DNA of 21,319 bases from CAZKXX01 sp964556705. Its GTDB lineage: Bacteria; Acidobacteriota; Terriglobia; UBA7540. The notes under the pieces are model-generated. The model was not told the DNA's origin. It ran no database searches and was given only the letters and a program-made list of their open reading frames with translations. Both the position numbers and the translations under genes were made by a program. This document shows positions 7,776 to 16,923 of the stretch, piece after piece; position 1 is the first letter of the stretch; each line of letters opens with the position of its first letter. The stretch spans positions 1 to 21,319 of the forward strand of contig CAZKXX010000071.1 in NCBI GenBank assembly GCA_964556705.1. Reading direction: 5' to 3'.

Positions 7776-9115
7776 GCCTCTTCTCCCGCGTGGGGACGGT
7801 GCGAAAGCCGGGCAAACAGCGTGTCGTTCAGGCGGGCGCGCAGCGGTTCGAAGGGAATGCTCTCCAGGACTTCGTTCGCGAACGCGTAGGTCAGCAGCCC
7901 GCGCGCCTCTTCCCTGCCGATGCCCCGCGAGCGGAGGTAAAAGACCGCGTCGGCGTCGATCTGGCCGATCGTCGCCCCGTGCGTGCACTTCACGTCGTCC
8001 GCGTAGATTTCGAGCTGCGGCTTGGTGTTGACGGTTGCGTCGTCGGAAAGCAGCAGGTTCTTGTTGCTCTGCTTGGCGTCCGTTTTCTGCGCGCCTTTGC
8101 GGACGATGATGCGCCCGTGGAAAACCCCCGAGGCTTTTCCGTCCAGCACGCCCTTGTAGAATTCGCGGCTCGAGGTGTGCGGCGCGGCGTGGTCCAGCGT
8201 CGTGTAGTTGTCCACGTGCTGCGCGCCGCTGACCAGATAGAGCCCGTCGAGCCTCGCCTCGGCCCCTTCGCCGTCGAGCACCGCGTTCACTTCCTGGCGC
8301 GCCAGCGCCGCTCCGAAAGCCACGACGAGCGTCCGCACGTTGGCGTTGCGGTCGAGCACGGGATGGAGCGAGCCGAAATGAAAGGCGGCCTCTGATTCGT
8401 GCTGGAGGCGCAGGTAGCGGACGCTGGAATTTTCTCCGGCCAGGATTTCCGTCACCGCGTTCGTGAAGTCGGCGCCGCCGTCGAGCGCGGCGTAGTCTTC
8501 GATGAACGTCGCCTGGCTTTCGCGGCCCGCCACGACGAGGTTCCGCGGATGCTTCATCGTGGGCAGGCCGCCGCCCGTCGAAAGGTAAAGGAGATGAATC
8601 GGCTCGTCGAGGACGACGCCCTTCGGCACCTCGATGAAGGCTCCGTCTTCGATGAACGCCGTGTTCAGAGCGATGAAGGGATGGTTCTGAAAATTTGCGT
8701 GCCGGCCGAGATGTTCTTCGAGTGCGGGGTTGCCCGCGGCGAGTTCCGCGGCGAGGTTTGAAACTTTGACGCCGCCGGGCAGCCTGCCGACGGCGGAAAG
8801 CTCGGGCGTGTAGTGCCCGTTCACAAAGACCAGGCGGCTACAGGGCAACTCGCAGAGCGCGAAGGTGTTGAACGCTTTCCGGACCGATTCGGCCGGAACC
8901 GGCCGCGCGGGCTCGAAGCGGGTGTTCGCGATGGCGGAGACGTTCGTGAACCGCCACTCTTCGACGCGCGTGGTCGGAAAGCCCAGCTCTCCGAAGCGGT
9001 CGAGCGCCTCGCGGCGCAGCGACCTCAACCACGCGGGCTCGCGTCCCGCGGCTTTCTCGCGCGCGGCAAAGGCGGCAAAGTAGGCGTCCTGTTGAGCAGC
9101 TTTCGCTTCTGGCAT
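7751..9115 (-). CDS. sufD: SufD, SufBCD scaffold subunit
   Basis: A 454-residue SufBD-superfamily protein, the partner of SufB and SufC in the scaffold where new clusters form. The N-terminal helical part contains the conserved LGFPTTRVEEWRFTNVS (44-60). The beta-helix core ends with KQSNKNLLLSDDATVNTKPQLEI and the VKCTHGATIG segment (C377, H379). The histidine corresponds to the functionally important SufD histidine described in E. coli. The ATG at 9113-9115 has GGGGGAAG upstream and lies 21 bases after the sufC stop. The 3' end overlaps sufS by 25 bases. Confidence 0.94.
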   Translation of the reverse strand: MPEAKAAQQDAYFAAFAAREKAAGREPAWLRSLRREALDRFGELGFPTTRVEEWRFTNVSAIANTRFEPARPVPAESVRKAFNTFALCELPCSRLVFVNGHYTPELSAVGRLPGGVKVSNLAAELAAGNPALEEHLGRHANFQNHPFIALNTAFIEDGAFIEVPKGVVLDEPIHLLYLSTGGGLPTMKHPRNLVVAGRESQATFIEDYAALDGGADFTNAVTEILAGENSSVRYLRLQHESEAAFHFGSLHPVLDRNANVRTLVVAFGAALARQEVNAVLDGEGAEARLDGLYLVSGAQHVDNYTTLDHAAPHTSSREFYKGVLDGKASGVFHGRIIVRKGAQKTDAKQSNKNLLLSDDATVNTKPQLEIYADDVKCTHGATIGQIDADAVFYLRSRGIGREEARGLLTYAFANEVLESIPFEPLRARLNDTLFARLSHRPHAGEEAWKPLEKL

Positions 9116-9136
9116 TCGAATCGTCTTCCCCCGGAA

Positions 9137-9898
9137 TTAAGCGTTCGTCGCGGCCATCTGCTCTTCGAGCCAGCCGTAGCCCTTCTCTTCGAGTTCCAGC
9201 GCCAGGTCTTTTCCGCCCGACTTCACAATCCGCCCGTTGTAGAGCACGTGGACGAAGTCCGGGACGATGTAGTTGAGCAGCCGCTGGTAATGGGTGACGA
9301 CAATGATGGAGCGATCCTTCGAGCGCAGCGCGTTCACGCCGTTGGCGACGATTTTCAGCGCGTCGATGTCGAGCCCGGAATCGGTCTCGTCCAGAATCGC
9401 CAGGCGCGGCTCGAGCACCGCCATCTGAAAAATCTCGTTGCGCTTCTTTTCGCCGCCCGAAAAACCTTCGTTCACGGAGCGGCCCATCATGCCTTCGTCG
9501 ATTCCCAGCAGCTTCATCTTCTCGCGGACGAGCGCCAAGAAATCCATGGCGTCGAGGTCTTCCTCGCCGCGCGCCTTGCGGATGGTGTTGAGCGCCGCCT
9601 TCAGGAAATAAGCGTTGCCGACGCCGGGAATCTCCACCGGGTACTGGAACGCCAGGAAAATGCCCTCGCGGGCGCGCTCCTCGGGCGACATCTCAACGAG
9701 GTTCTTGCCGTTGTAGAGGATTTCGCCTTCGGCCACCTCGTACACGTCCCGGCCCGCCAGCACCTGAGCCAGCGTGGACTTCCCCGAGCCGTTCGGGCCC
9801 ATGATGGCGTGGACTTCGCCCAGACCCACCTTCAGGTCCACGCCCTTCAGAATTTCGTTCCCTGCAACTTTCGCTCTCAGATTCTTAATCTCCAGCAT
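9137..9898 (-). CDS. sufC: SufC, ABC-type ATPase of the SufBCD complex
   Basis: A 253-residue soluble ABC ATPase that drives conformational change in SufBCD. Walker A is GPNGSGKST (34-42), the signature is FSGGEKKRNE (146-155) in the SufC form, Walker B is LAILDETDSGLD (166-177) and the switch histidine is H203 (VVTHYQR). There is no membrane segment, as expected. The ATG at 9896-9898 follows AAGGGAG; another ATG four bases upstream opens a five-codon frame only and is unlikely to matter. The 133-base gap to sufB holds a pair of period-7 arrays. Confidence 0.96.
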   Translation of the reverse strand: MLEIKNLRAKVAGNEILKGVDLKVGLGEVHAIMGPNGSGKSTLAQVLAGRDVYEVAEGEILYNGKNLVEMSPEERAREGIFLAFQYPVEIPGVGNAYFLKAALNTIRKARGEEDLDAMDFLALVREKMKLLGIDEGMMGRSVNEGFSGGEKKRNEIFQMAVLEPRLAILDETDSGLDIDALKIVANGVNALRSKDRSIIVVTHYQRLLNYIVPDFVHVLYNGRIVKSGGKDLALELEEKGYGWLEEQMAATNA

Positions 9899-9914
9899 TC
9901 ATGCTCCCTTGATT

Positions 9915-10031
9915 GAAAAACGAAATTCGAAACTTGAAACTCGCCAGTTCGCCCCTTCAGCCTCTCAGCATGGACGCTTGTCCCGCGGCACCGTCGGATA
10001 CGGGCAATTCACAATTCAGAATTCAAAATTC

Positions 10032-10032
<1 letters not shown>
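9915..10032. repeat. Inverted pair of period-7 arrays between sufB and sufC
   Basis: Left arm 9915-9942: four 7-base units in register (GAAAAAC, GAAATTC, GAAACTT, GAAACTC). Right arm 10005-10032: four units (CAATTCA twice, GAATTCA, AAATTCT). The arms are opposite in sense (GAA-type, then TTC-type) around a 62-base spacer, 9943-10004. The right arm ends on the first base of the sufB stop codon (10032-10034 on the plus strand). Same plan as 18755-18856. Confidence 0.75.
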
Positions 10033-11477
<1,445 letters not shown>

Positions 11478-11500
11478 TGGTCCTCCTCGGAGGTTTCCCA

Positions 11501-11564
11501 AAACTCAGCTTCGGACATTTCACCCCTAAACTCGGGCATCACCCCAAACTAAGCTCGGACCAGG
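11501..11564. repeat. Imperfect tandem motif in the sufB 5' leader
   Basis: Three imperfect copies on the plus strand begin AAACT at 11501, 11528 and 11546. Copies one and three read AAACTnAGCTtCGGAC in outline; copy two is a shortened form, AAACTCGGGCATCACC. Spacings are 27 and 18 bases. They lie in the probable untranslated leader between the sufB promoter region and its ATG. Function unknown. Confidence 0.45.
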
Positions 11565-11582
11565 GCCACTCCCCTTTGCCCC

Positions 11583-11620
11583 ACTAAAACAAGTATACCG
11601 AAACAATACTAAAAAGTATA
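11583..11620 (-). promoter_or_regulatory. Probable sufB promoter/operator region
   Basis: An AT-rich island in a GC-rich gap. It holds a perfect dyad, ATACT (11606-11610), four A residues, AGTAT (11615-11619), and a related copy, ACTAAAACAAGTATA, at 11583-11597. On the minus strand both copies give TATACT, a good -10 match, and neither has a credible -35. That fits a promoter controlled by an operator-bound regulator. No start site can be fixed from sequence. The leader to the sufB ATG would be about 110 bases. Confidence 0.55.
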
Positions 11621-11745
11621 GATTAAACTGTCCCCTTCGAGCGCCGCTTGCCAGTCGGCTGCGCGCCTTGTTTCCTCTTTAGCCTCGCCGCCCCAGTCGC
11701 AAGCCACCCGCCTCGGGCAGAGCGGGACGGCGCCTCAGGCGCGCG

Positions 11746-12186
11746 TCACCGTCCAGGTTCCGCGAGCTGCACCAGACCCCCTGATTCGTCGCCTAGGCTC
11801 GAGATCGTCACTTCACTTAAGGCCCGGACGATGGTTTCGTTCACTCGGTGCAGCGGCTCGCGGACCGTGCACTTCGGCGACTGATAGCACTCCCCCTTGT
11901 GAGTCACGCACGAAGTGATGAAGAGCGGCCCGTCGATGGCGCGGATCACTTCAAACGCCGTGATGCTGCGAGGGTCGCGCGCCAACGCGTACCCGCCGTT
12001 CGTGCCGTGACGCGAAACGAGCAATCCGCTCTTGACCAGCTTCTGGAGGACCTTCGCCATCAGTTCCGAAGGGATGCTGTATTCCTCCGCGATTTCCTTG
12101 GCGTTGCACGACCCGGATTTCGGCAGCATCGCCAAGTGCCGGACGGCGATCAACCCGTAATCTGCCCGCTTGCTCAGTTTGAGCAT
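11746..12186 (-). CDS. IscR-like Rrf2-family regulator (first copy)
   Basis: A 146-residue Rrf2-family regulator heading the suf cluster. The winged helix-turn-helix is at about 1-70 (KLSKRADYGLIAVRHLAM; wing HGTNGGYALAR, 60-70). Cluster-ligand candidates are C93, C100 and C106 (C-x6-C-x5-C), close to the C-x5-C-x5-C of E. coli IscR, so [2Fe-2S] sensing is likely. A further cysteine, C27, lies in the DNA-binding half. The ATG at 12184-12186 was preferred to a TTG six codons upstream, because the TTG lies inside the operator and the family begins with MxLSKRADYG-like sequence. Two IscR-type dyads flank its promoter, so it probably represses itself. sufB starts 268 bases downstream. Confidence 0.92.
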   Translation of the reverse strand: MLKLSKRADYGLIAVRHLAMLPKSGSCNAKEIAEEYSIPSELMAKVLQKLVKSGLLVSRHGTNGGYALARDPRSITAFEVIRAIDGPLFITSCVTHKGECYQSPKCTVREPLHRVNETIVRALSEVTISSLGDESGGLVQLAEPGR

Positions 12187-12190
12187 GTGG

Positions 12191-12215
12191 ATATCCGACT
12201 CCAATAGTCGGATAT
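12191..12215. promoter_or_regulatory. IscR type-1-like operator, proximal site
   Basis: A 25-bp dyad with perfect 10-base arms, ATATCCGACT and AGTCGGATAT, around a 5-base centre. It closely fits the published E. coli IscR type-1 pattern (ATA, then GACT and AGTC half-sites, then TAT). It begins one base downstream of the -10 box, covers the expected transcription start and ends five bases before the rrf2 ATG. Confidence 0.8.
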
Positions 12216-12244
12216 ATCCTAAGACCTTGCCCCTCAGCCGTCAA
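12216..12244 (-). promoter_or_regulatory. Sigma70-type promoter of the first rrf2
   Basis: On the minus strand, -35 TTGACG (12239-12244, 5/6 match), a 17-base spacer, and -10 TAGGAT (12216-12221, 4/6 match). Transcription should start at about 12209, inside the proximal operator, giving a leader of about 23 bases. Confidence 0.7.
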
Positions 12245-12247
12245 GCA

Positions 12248-12272
12248 AATTCCGACTGTTTAAGTCGGATAT
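12248..12272. promoter_or_regulatory. IscR type-1-like operator, distal site
   Basis: TCCGACT (12251-12257), centre GTTTA, AGTCGGA (12263-12269): 7-base perfect arms that extend imperfectly to 25 bp. Same half-sites as the proximal dyad, with centres 57 bp apart. It lies three bases upstream of the -35 box. Confidence 0.75.
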
Positions 12273-12404
12273 TGTCCTCTGTGTCCTGACAGGGGTCAAC
12301 CGCTCTCCGTCGAATGCGCGTTTTCCGACTCCGAGAGGTAACGAATTGGGGCTTAAACGGTTACGGGCCCGAATGTGGCCCGCGCACGCGCGCGCGGACC
12401 GTCG

Positions 12405-12433
12405 TTGCCAGTCCGAAGGCATTCCAGTATGAT
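12405..12433 (+). promoter_or_regulatory. Promoter of the penicillin-acylase-family gene
   Basis: -35 TTGCCA (12405-12410, 5/6), 17-base spacer, -10 TATGAT (12428-12433, 5/6). The expected start is about 12440, giving a leader of about 35 bases before the ATG at 12475. It is divergent from the rrf2/suf promoter. A 16-base alternating C/G-rich purine-pyrimidine run lies just upstream (12381-12396). Confidence 0.65.
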
Positions 12434-12474
12434 GGCCCCGCCGTCCAAGAGAGCGAACTCGAGTCTTCCTTCCG

Positions 12475-14886
12475 ATGGAAAACTCCCCCAATTCCCCTCC
12501 GCAGGGCGCGCTCCGAGCCATCCGTCGCACGGTCAAGTGGGCCGCGTTCCTGGCGGTCGCAATCGTTCTGGGAGCGGCAGCGTGGGGTTCCTGGAAGGTT
12601 GGGCGGAGTTTGCCACAAGTGGAAGGCGAAATCGCGCTGAGGGGACTCACCGCCCAGGCCGAGGTGCTGCGCGACGCACGGGGAGTGCCGCATATTCGAG
12701 CCGAATCGCTCGACGACCTCATCTTTGCCCAGGGATTCGTCACGGCTCAAGACCGTATGTGGCAGATGGATTTGAGCCGCCGGCTGGCCCGCGGCGAACT
12801 GGCGGAGATTTTCGGCGAGGCGGCGCTCGGCCAGGACATCGAGCATCGCACGCTGGGCTTTCATCGCATCATGGACCGCGCGCTCGCTGAACTCGACGAG
12901 GAATCACGCCGCCTTTTCGAAGTCTATGCGCGCGGGGTGAACGCCTACCTCGAAACCCACCGGGGCCGCCTTCCGGCGGAGTTTTTGCTGCTCGGCTATC
13001 AGCCCTCCCTCTGGCAGCCAGCCGACAGCGTGGGGGTGATGCTCAATATGGCAAAAATCCTCTCGACGACCTGGCCATCCGACTTGATGCGCGAGCGCAT
13101 CCGCGCCCGGGTCACCGCCGACCTCTATTCCGACCTGTTCCCCGAGCGCTCGTCCTTGGACCGCCCCATCGCGGAGCCGGTTTTTCAGTTTATTCTGCCG
13201 GCCCGCCTGCCGGGACCCGGCCAGGGGGTGGAGACTGAAATCCACGAACCCGCCCTCGCCTGGATTTCGGACGTCGCGACTCCTCGGCGCGGCCTCAGCA
13301 ACAACTGGGTGGTGAGCGGCGCACGGACGGCGAGCGGAAAGCCTTTGCTGGCGAATGACCCTCACCTTGGCCACGGCATTCCGAGCGTCTGGTATCTGGC
13401 CCACCTTCAATCGCCCGAATTGAACGTGGTGGGGAGCACATTCCCGGGCTTGCCGGCCGTCATCATCGGCCACAACGAACGGATCGGGTGGGGCGCCACC
13501 AATACAGGTCCCGACGTCCAGGACCTTTACGCGGAGAACTTCAACTTTCGCGATCCGAGCAAGTATTTGTTCGAAGGACGCTGGCTCGACGCCGAGGTCC
13601 GTGAAGAAATCATTGGCGTGAAAGACGCGGAGGACTATCGGTTCACCGTCAAATCCACGCATCGCGGACCGGTCGTCTCGCGCGATGGGAACCGGGATCT
13701 GACTTTGCGCTGGACGGTGCTCGACCCGGGTGGAGTCCGCTTCCCTTTCTTCCGCATCAACCGCGCCCGGAACTGGGAGGAATTCCGGGCAGCGCTGCGC
13801 GATTTCCCGAGCCCCATGCAGAACTTCGTTTATGCCGATGTGGACGGCAACATCGGCTACATGGCGGCGGCCGACGTGCCGGTCCGCCGTCGAGGTGACG
13901 GCACGGTGCCGGCGCGCGGCTTCACCAGCGATTTTGACTGGGCGGGCACGATTCCGTTCGACCACCTGCCGCAGGCTTTCAACCCGCCCAGCGGCATCCT
14001 CGCCACCGCCAACAATCGCGTCGTGCCGGACGACTATCCCTACCTTCTCACTCGCATGTGGGCGGAGCCCTATCGCGCGGCGCGCATCTTCGAGTTGCTG
14101 GAGAAAGGGAACGCGCTGACCGTCGAGGACATGCTTCGCATTCAGATGGACATTTACGCGCTGGAAGACGTTCGCCTCATCCGACATGTGCTCGCGGCCG
14201 CAGAGAGACGCTCGCCCGATTCCGAGGATGTCCGCTGGGCGGTGGACGTGTTGAGGAAGTGGGACGGGCAAGCCGTGACGGAGTCTCCGGCCCCCCTGAT
14301 TTGCAGTCACCTTCGGCGGGATTTTCTGGAGCGCCTTCTCCAGCCGAAACTCGGTGAAGACGTGTTCGGCTACGAGTGGCCCATGAGTTCGGTCTTCCTT
14401 GAAAACGTGCTCGAGGAGCGGCCGGCGCGGTGGCTTCCGCCCGGAGACCGGGACTTCGACGAAACGCTGATGAAAAGCCTGCGCGAGGCGCTGCTGCGCA
14501 TCGGCGAAGTCACGGGTCGGCGCGACCGCCGCGACTGGCGCTGGGGGGAGACGAACGCCGTGACGTTCCGGCACCCCCTGGGACGCGCGCATCCCCTGCT
14601 GGCGCGGCTGCTGAACGTCGGCCCGTTTGACCAGTCGGGGACCGCCACCACCGTCAAGAGCGCGACGCGCGACTATGGCGCGTCACTCCGCATGGTCCTG
14701 GACTTTGCCGACTTTGACCGCTCAGTCATGAATATCACCGTCGGCCAGTCGGGCCATCGCCTCAGTGCGCACTATCGCGATCAGGTCGAGGCCTGGCTCG
14801 AGGGGCGAAGTTTTCCGATGCTGTTCAGCCGCGGGGCGGTCGAAGCGGGGGCCGCGAACCGTCTGGTCCTGACTCCCGCGCCCTAG
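12475..14886 (+). CDS. Penicillin acylase-family Ntn hydrolase, membrane-anchored
   Basis: An 803-residue precursor of the penicillin amidase/acyl-homoserine-lactone acylase family (Ntn hydrolases, S45). A single N-terminal hydrophobic helix (about 22-40) after a basic stretch suggests export with membrane anchoring. GVPHIRAESLDDLIFAQGFVTAQDRMWQMDL is the typical start of the alpha chain. The nucleophile is S275 in GLSNNWVVSG, which becomes the N-terminus of the beta chain after self-cleavage. ANDPHLGH and GHNERIGWGATN follow, and ILATANNRVV (about 510) supplies the conserved asparagine region. Length fits the family. Substrate is unknown: penicillin G, AHL signals, N-acyl peptides and siderophore precursors are all processed by relatives. 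There is a clear promoter upstream but no strong Shine-Dalgarno. The M61 peptidase gene follows after 68 bases. Confidence 0.92.
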   Translation: MENSPNSPPQGALRAIRRTVKWAAFLAVAIVLGAAAWGSWKVGRSLPQVEGEIALRGLTAQAEVLRDARGVPHIRAESLDDLIFAQGFVTAQDRMWQMDLSRRLARGELAEIFGEAALGQDIEHRTLGFHRIMDRALAELDEESRRLFEVYARGVNAYLETHRGRLPAEFLLLGYQPSLWQPADSVGVMLNMAKILSTTWPSDLMRERIRARVTADLYSDLFPERSSLDRPIAEPVFQFILPARLPGPGQGVETEIHEPALAWISDVATPRRGLSNNWVVSGARTASGKPLLANDPHLGHGIPSVWYLAHLQSPELNVVGSTFPGLPAVIIGHNERIGWGATNTGPDVQDLYAENFNFRDPSKYLFEGRWLDAEVREEIIGVKDAEDYRFTVKSTHRGPVVSRDGNRDLTLRWTVLDPGGVRFPFFRINRARNWEEFRAALRDFPSPMQNFVYADVDGNIGYMAAADVPVRRRGDGTVPARGFTSDFDWAGTIPFDHLPQAFNPPSGILATANNRVVPDDYPYLLTRMWAEPYRAARIFELLEKGNALTVEDMLRIQMDIYALEDVRLIRHVLAAAERRSPDSEDVRWAVDVLRKWDGQAVTESPAPLICSHLRRDFLERLLQPKLGEDVFGYEWPMSSVFLENVLEERPARWLPPGDRDFDETLMKSLREALLRIGEVTGRRDRRDWRWGETNAVTFRHPLGRAHPLLARLLNVGPFDQSGTATTVKSATRDYGASLRMVLDFADFDRSVMNITVGQSGHRLSAHYRDQVEAWLEGRSFPMLFSRGAVEAGAANRLVLTPAP

Positions 14887-14954
14887 CTCCGGTCTTGGCG
14901 CGAAGGCGTTTCTTCCCGCCCCATACTCCGGTTGCGGAAAGGGCCTTTCGATCA

Positions 14955-16871
14955 ATGAATGTCGCTCATCTTAAGATCCTCGTGCGTTCACGCCTGCTCT
15001 TTCCCTTTTTGGCCGGCGCCTCCCTCCTGGTTCCCGCCGCAATTCTCGCCGCTCCAATTGCCGGCGAGCGTGCAGAGGTCTCGGCTGGAACTGAAAGTCA
15101 GACCCTCGACCTTCGCTACCTGGTACGCCTCGAACGTCCCACAACGCACCTGATTGCCGTCGAGATTCGCGCCCGCCGCGTTGCGGAGCCGCACCTCGAT
15201 TTCGTCATGCCCGCCTGGTCGCCCGGCCGATATGCCATCTACGACTTCGCGAAGAACGTGCAGGATTTTGAGGCGACCGACGCCGAAGGCCGGCCCCTGC
15301 CCTGGAGGAAACTCGACAAGCAGACGTGGCGCGTTGAGGCGCGCGCCGCGGGCGGTGAAGTTCGCGTCAGCTACCGGGTCTTCGCCAACGACCTGAGCGG
15401 AACCTTCTCCCAATTGGACAGCTCTCACGCGCTCCTGAACGGCGCCTCCGTATTCATGTTCGTCGCCGGCCGTCTGGAAGATCCCCTCGAACTCGCCCTC
15501 GAGCCGCCGCCCGGGTGGAAGATCTACAGCGGGCTCTCGCTCTCACCCGACGAGCGCGAGTTCCGGCTGGCCGGCTACCATCTGCTGGCCGACGCGAGTT
15601 TCGAAATTTCGCCCGAAGTCCGGGCGGAGCAGTTCCAGGAAGGAGGCCGCACGTTCCGCGTCGTCGTTCACGGTTACGGCGAAGACTTCGGCGACGCGCC
15701 GGGCCTCCTCGAAGGCCTTCGGAAACTCGCGCGCGCCCAGCTTGCCGTCCTGCCCGACCCGGGCTTTGACCACTACACGTTCATCTTCCATTTCGCGCCG
15801 CACATCGAGATGGGCGACGGAATGGAACATCACAATACGACGCAGATCATCATCAAGGGCGACCCGGCCGGCCCCACGCTCGATGAAGCTCTGGTGACCG
15901 CCGCGCACGAGCTCTACCACGTCTGGAACATCAAGCGGCTGCGCCCGGCCTCGCTGGTCCCTTACCTCTACACGCGCGAACAGTATTCGCGCTCCCTGTG
16001 GTTCGCCGAAGGTGTGACCACCTATCTGTCCTACCTCTTCATGTTGCGCGCCGGCTTGTGGACCCGTCAGCAGTTCTTCGAGAGGCTGGTGAATGAGATC
16101 CGGGTCCTCGATTACGAGCCCGGCCGTCACGTGATGTCCGCCGAGGACTCGAGCTTTCACGCCTGGTTTTACGACCGCTCGCCTCAGATGCAGCAGACCA
16201 ACTTCGCCAACACGACGATCAACTACTACAATAAGGGCGCGCTCATCGCGCTGCTGCTGGACCTGGAGATTCGCGCGCGCACGCAGGGAGCAAGGTCCCT
16301 CCAGGACGTCGTTGTCCGGATGTACGAGAAATTCTACGAGCCCGCCGCGAAGGATTTCCCCGAGCCGGCGCGCGGATACGAAGACGGCGACATCCTCGCA
16401 GCGGTCAACGAAGTGACGGGAGACGACTTTGGGAATTTTTTCGCTCGCTTCGTTCGCGGCACCGAACCGCTCGACTACTCGGCGTCACTCGCGCGCGCCG
16501 GCTTGACGCTTGAGACGCGCACCTCCCCGGACGCCGCCCCCACGCTCGGCGTCCTCGGCCAGCAGGTGACCGGCGGATTTCGCGTCACCGCCGTGCGCAC
16601 GGGGGGCGCCGCCGAGGCCGCCGGAGTTTCCCGCGGCGATCTCATCGTGGATGTGGACGGCGTCTCGATCGAGTTCTCCGAATTGCGCAACCATCTGCGC
16701 ATCTATCCTCCGGGCGCCGAGATCCTGATCGGGATCGAGCGGCACGGCCGGGCCCTCCGCCTTTCCGTCAAGCTCGATCCGCCTGCGCTGGACGAATACG
16801 AGATCCGGGAGCTTTCCGGCGCCGGCGACGCCGAGCTTCACCTCCGTCGCACGTGGCTGGGTGAACGTTAG
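14955..16871 (+). CDS. M61-family glycyl aminopeptidase with PDZ domain, secreted
   Basis: A 638-residue zinc aminopeptidase of the M61 family. Residues 1-33 look like a signal peptide (basic start, LLFPFLAGASLLVPAAILA, small-residue cleavage site), so it acts outside the cytoplasm. The family's beta-rich N-domain (MPAWSPGRYAIYDFAKNVQDF) precedes the catalytic domain: H318-E319-L-Y-H322 is the HExxH zinc motif and E352 in WFAEGVTTY the third ligand. GDGMEHHNTT is also typical. A PDZ domain occupies about 530-605 (GGAAEAAGVSRGDLIVDVDG). The ATG at 14955 is preferred to a TTG 20 codons upstream because it starts directly at the signal peptide and GGAAAGGG precedes it. It may share the acylase transcript. 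Confidence 0.92.
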   Translation: MNVAHLKILVRSRLLFPFLAGASLLVPAAILAAPIAGERAEVSAGTESQTLDLRYLVRLERPTTHLIAVEIRARRVAEPHLDFVMPAWSPGRYAIYDFAKNVQDFEATDAEGRPLPWRKLDKQTWRVEARAAGGEVRVSYRVFANDLSGTFSQLDSSHALLNGASVFMFVAGRLEDPLELALEPPPGWKIYSGLSLSPDEREFRLAGYHLLADASFEISPEVRAEQFQEGGRTFRVVVHGYGEDFGDAPGLLEGLRKLARAQLAVLPDPGFDHYTFIFHFAPHIEMGDGMEHHNTTQIIIKGDPAGPTLDEALVTAAHELYHVWNIKRLRPASLVPYLYTREQYSRSLWFAEGVTTYLSYLFMLRAGLWTRQQFFERLVNEIRVLDYEPGRHVMSAEDSSFHAWFYDRSPQMQQTNFANTTINYYNKGALIALLLDLEIRARTQGARSLQDVVVRMYEKFYEPAAKDFPEPARGYEDGDILAAVNEVTGDDFGNFFARFVRGTEPLDYSASLARAGLTLETRTSPDAAPTLGVLGQQVTGGFRVTAVRTGGAAEAAGVSRGDLIVDVDGVSIEFSELRNHLRIYPPGAEILIGIERHGRALRLSVKLDPPALDEYEIRELSGAGDAELHLRRTWLGER

Positions 16872-16923
16872 CCGGACGCTTCTCGCCGCCGCGCGACCGT
16901 GTTAAACTGCTCGGAAGCCAAAC

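Noticed and set aside
7776..7988. N-terminal extension of SufS by 71 residues.
   Set aside because: It lies wholly within sufD, is low-complexity and arginine-rich, and would more than double the usual N-terminal length before the conserved DFPIL segment.
11478..11501. TTG start for sufB eight codons upstream.
   Set aside because: The added codons are the AGGAGG ribosome-binding site of the downstream ATG read as protein.
11730..11742. GCGCC-3-GGCGC hairpin just after the first rrf2 stop, as a terminator separating it from sufB.
   Set aside because: Only a 5-bp stem and no U tract; such GC stems are frequent by chance in this sequence.
12187..12204. TTG start for the first rrf2 six codons upstream of the ATG.
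   Set aside because: It lies inside the operator dyad, and family members begin near the downstream ATG.
14937..14949. Palindrome GAAAGG-G-CCTTTC before the M61 gene as an operator.
   Set aside because: Short, contains the ribosome-binding site, and no second copy was seen.
16903..16908. TAAACT as a -10 box for the methyltransferase/MTHFR gene.
   Set aside because: It matches only 4 of 6 positions and no credible -35 lies at 16-18 bases.
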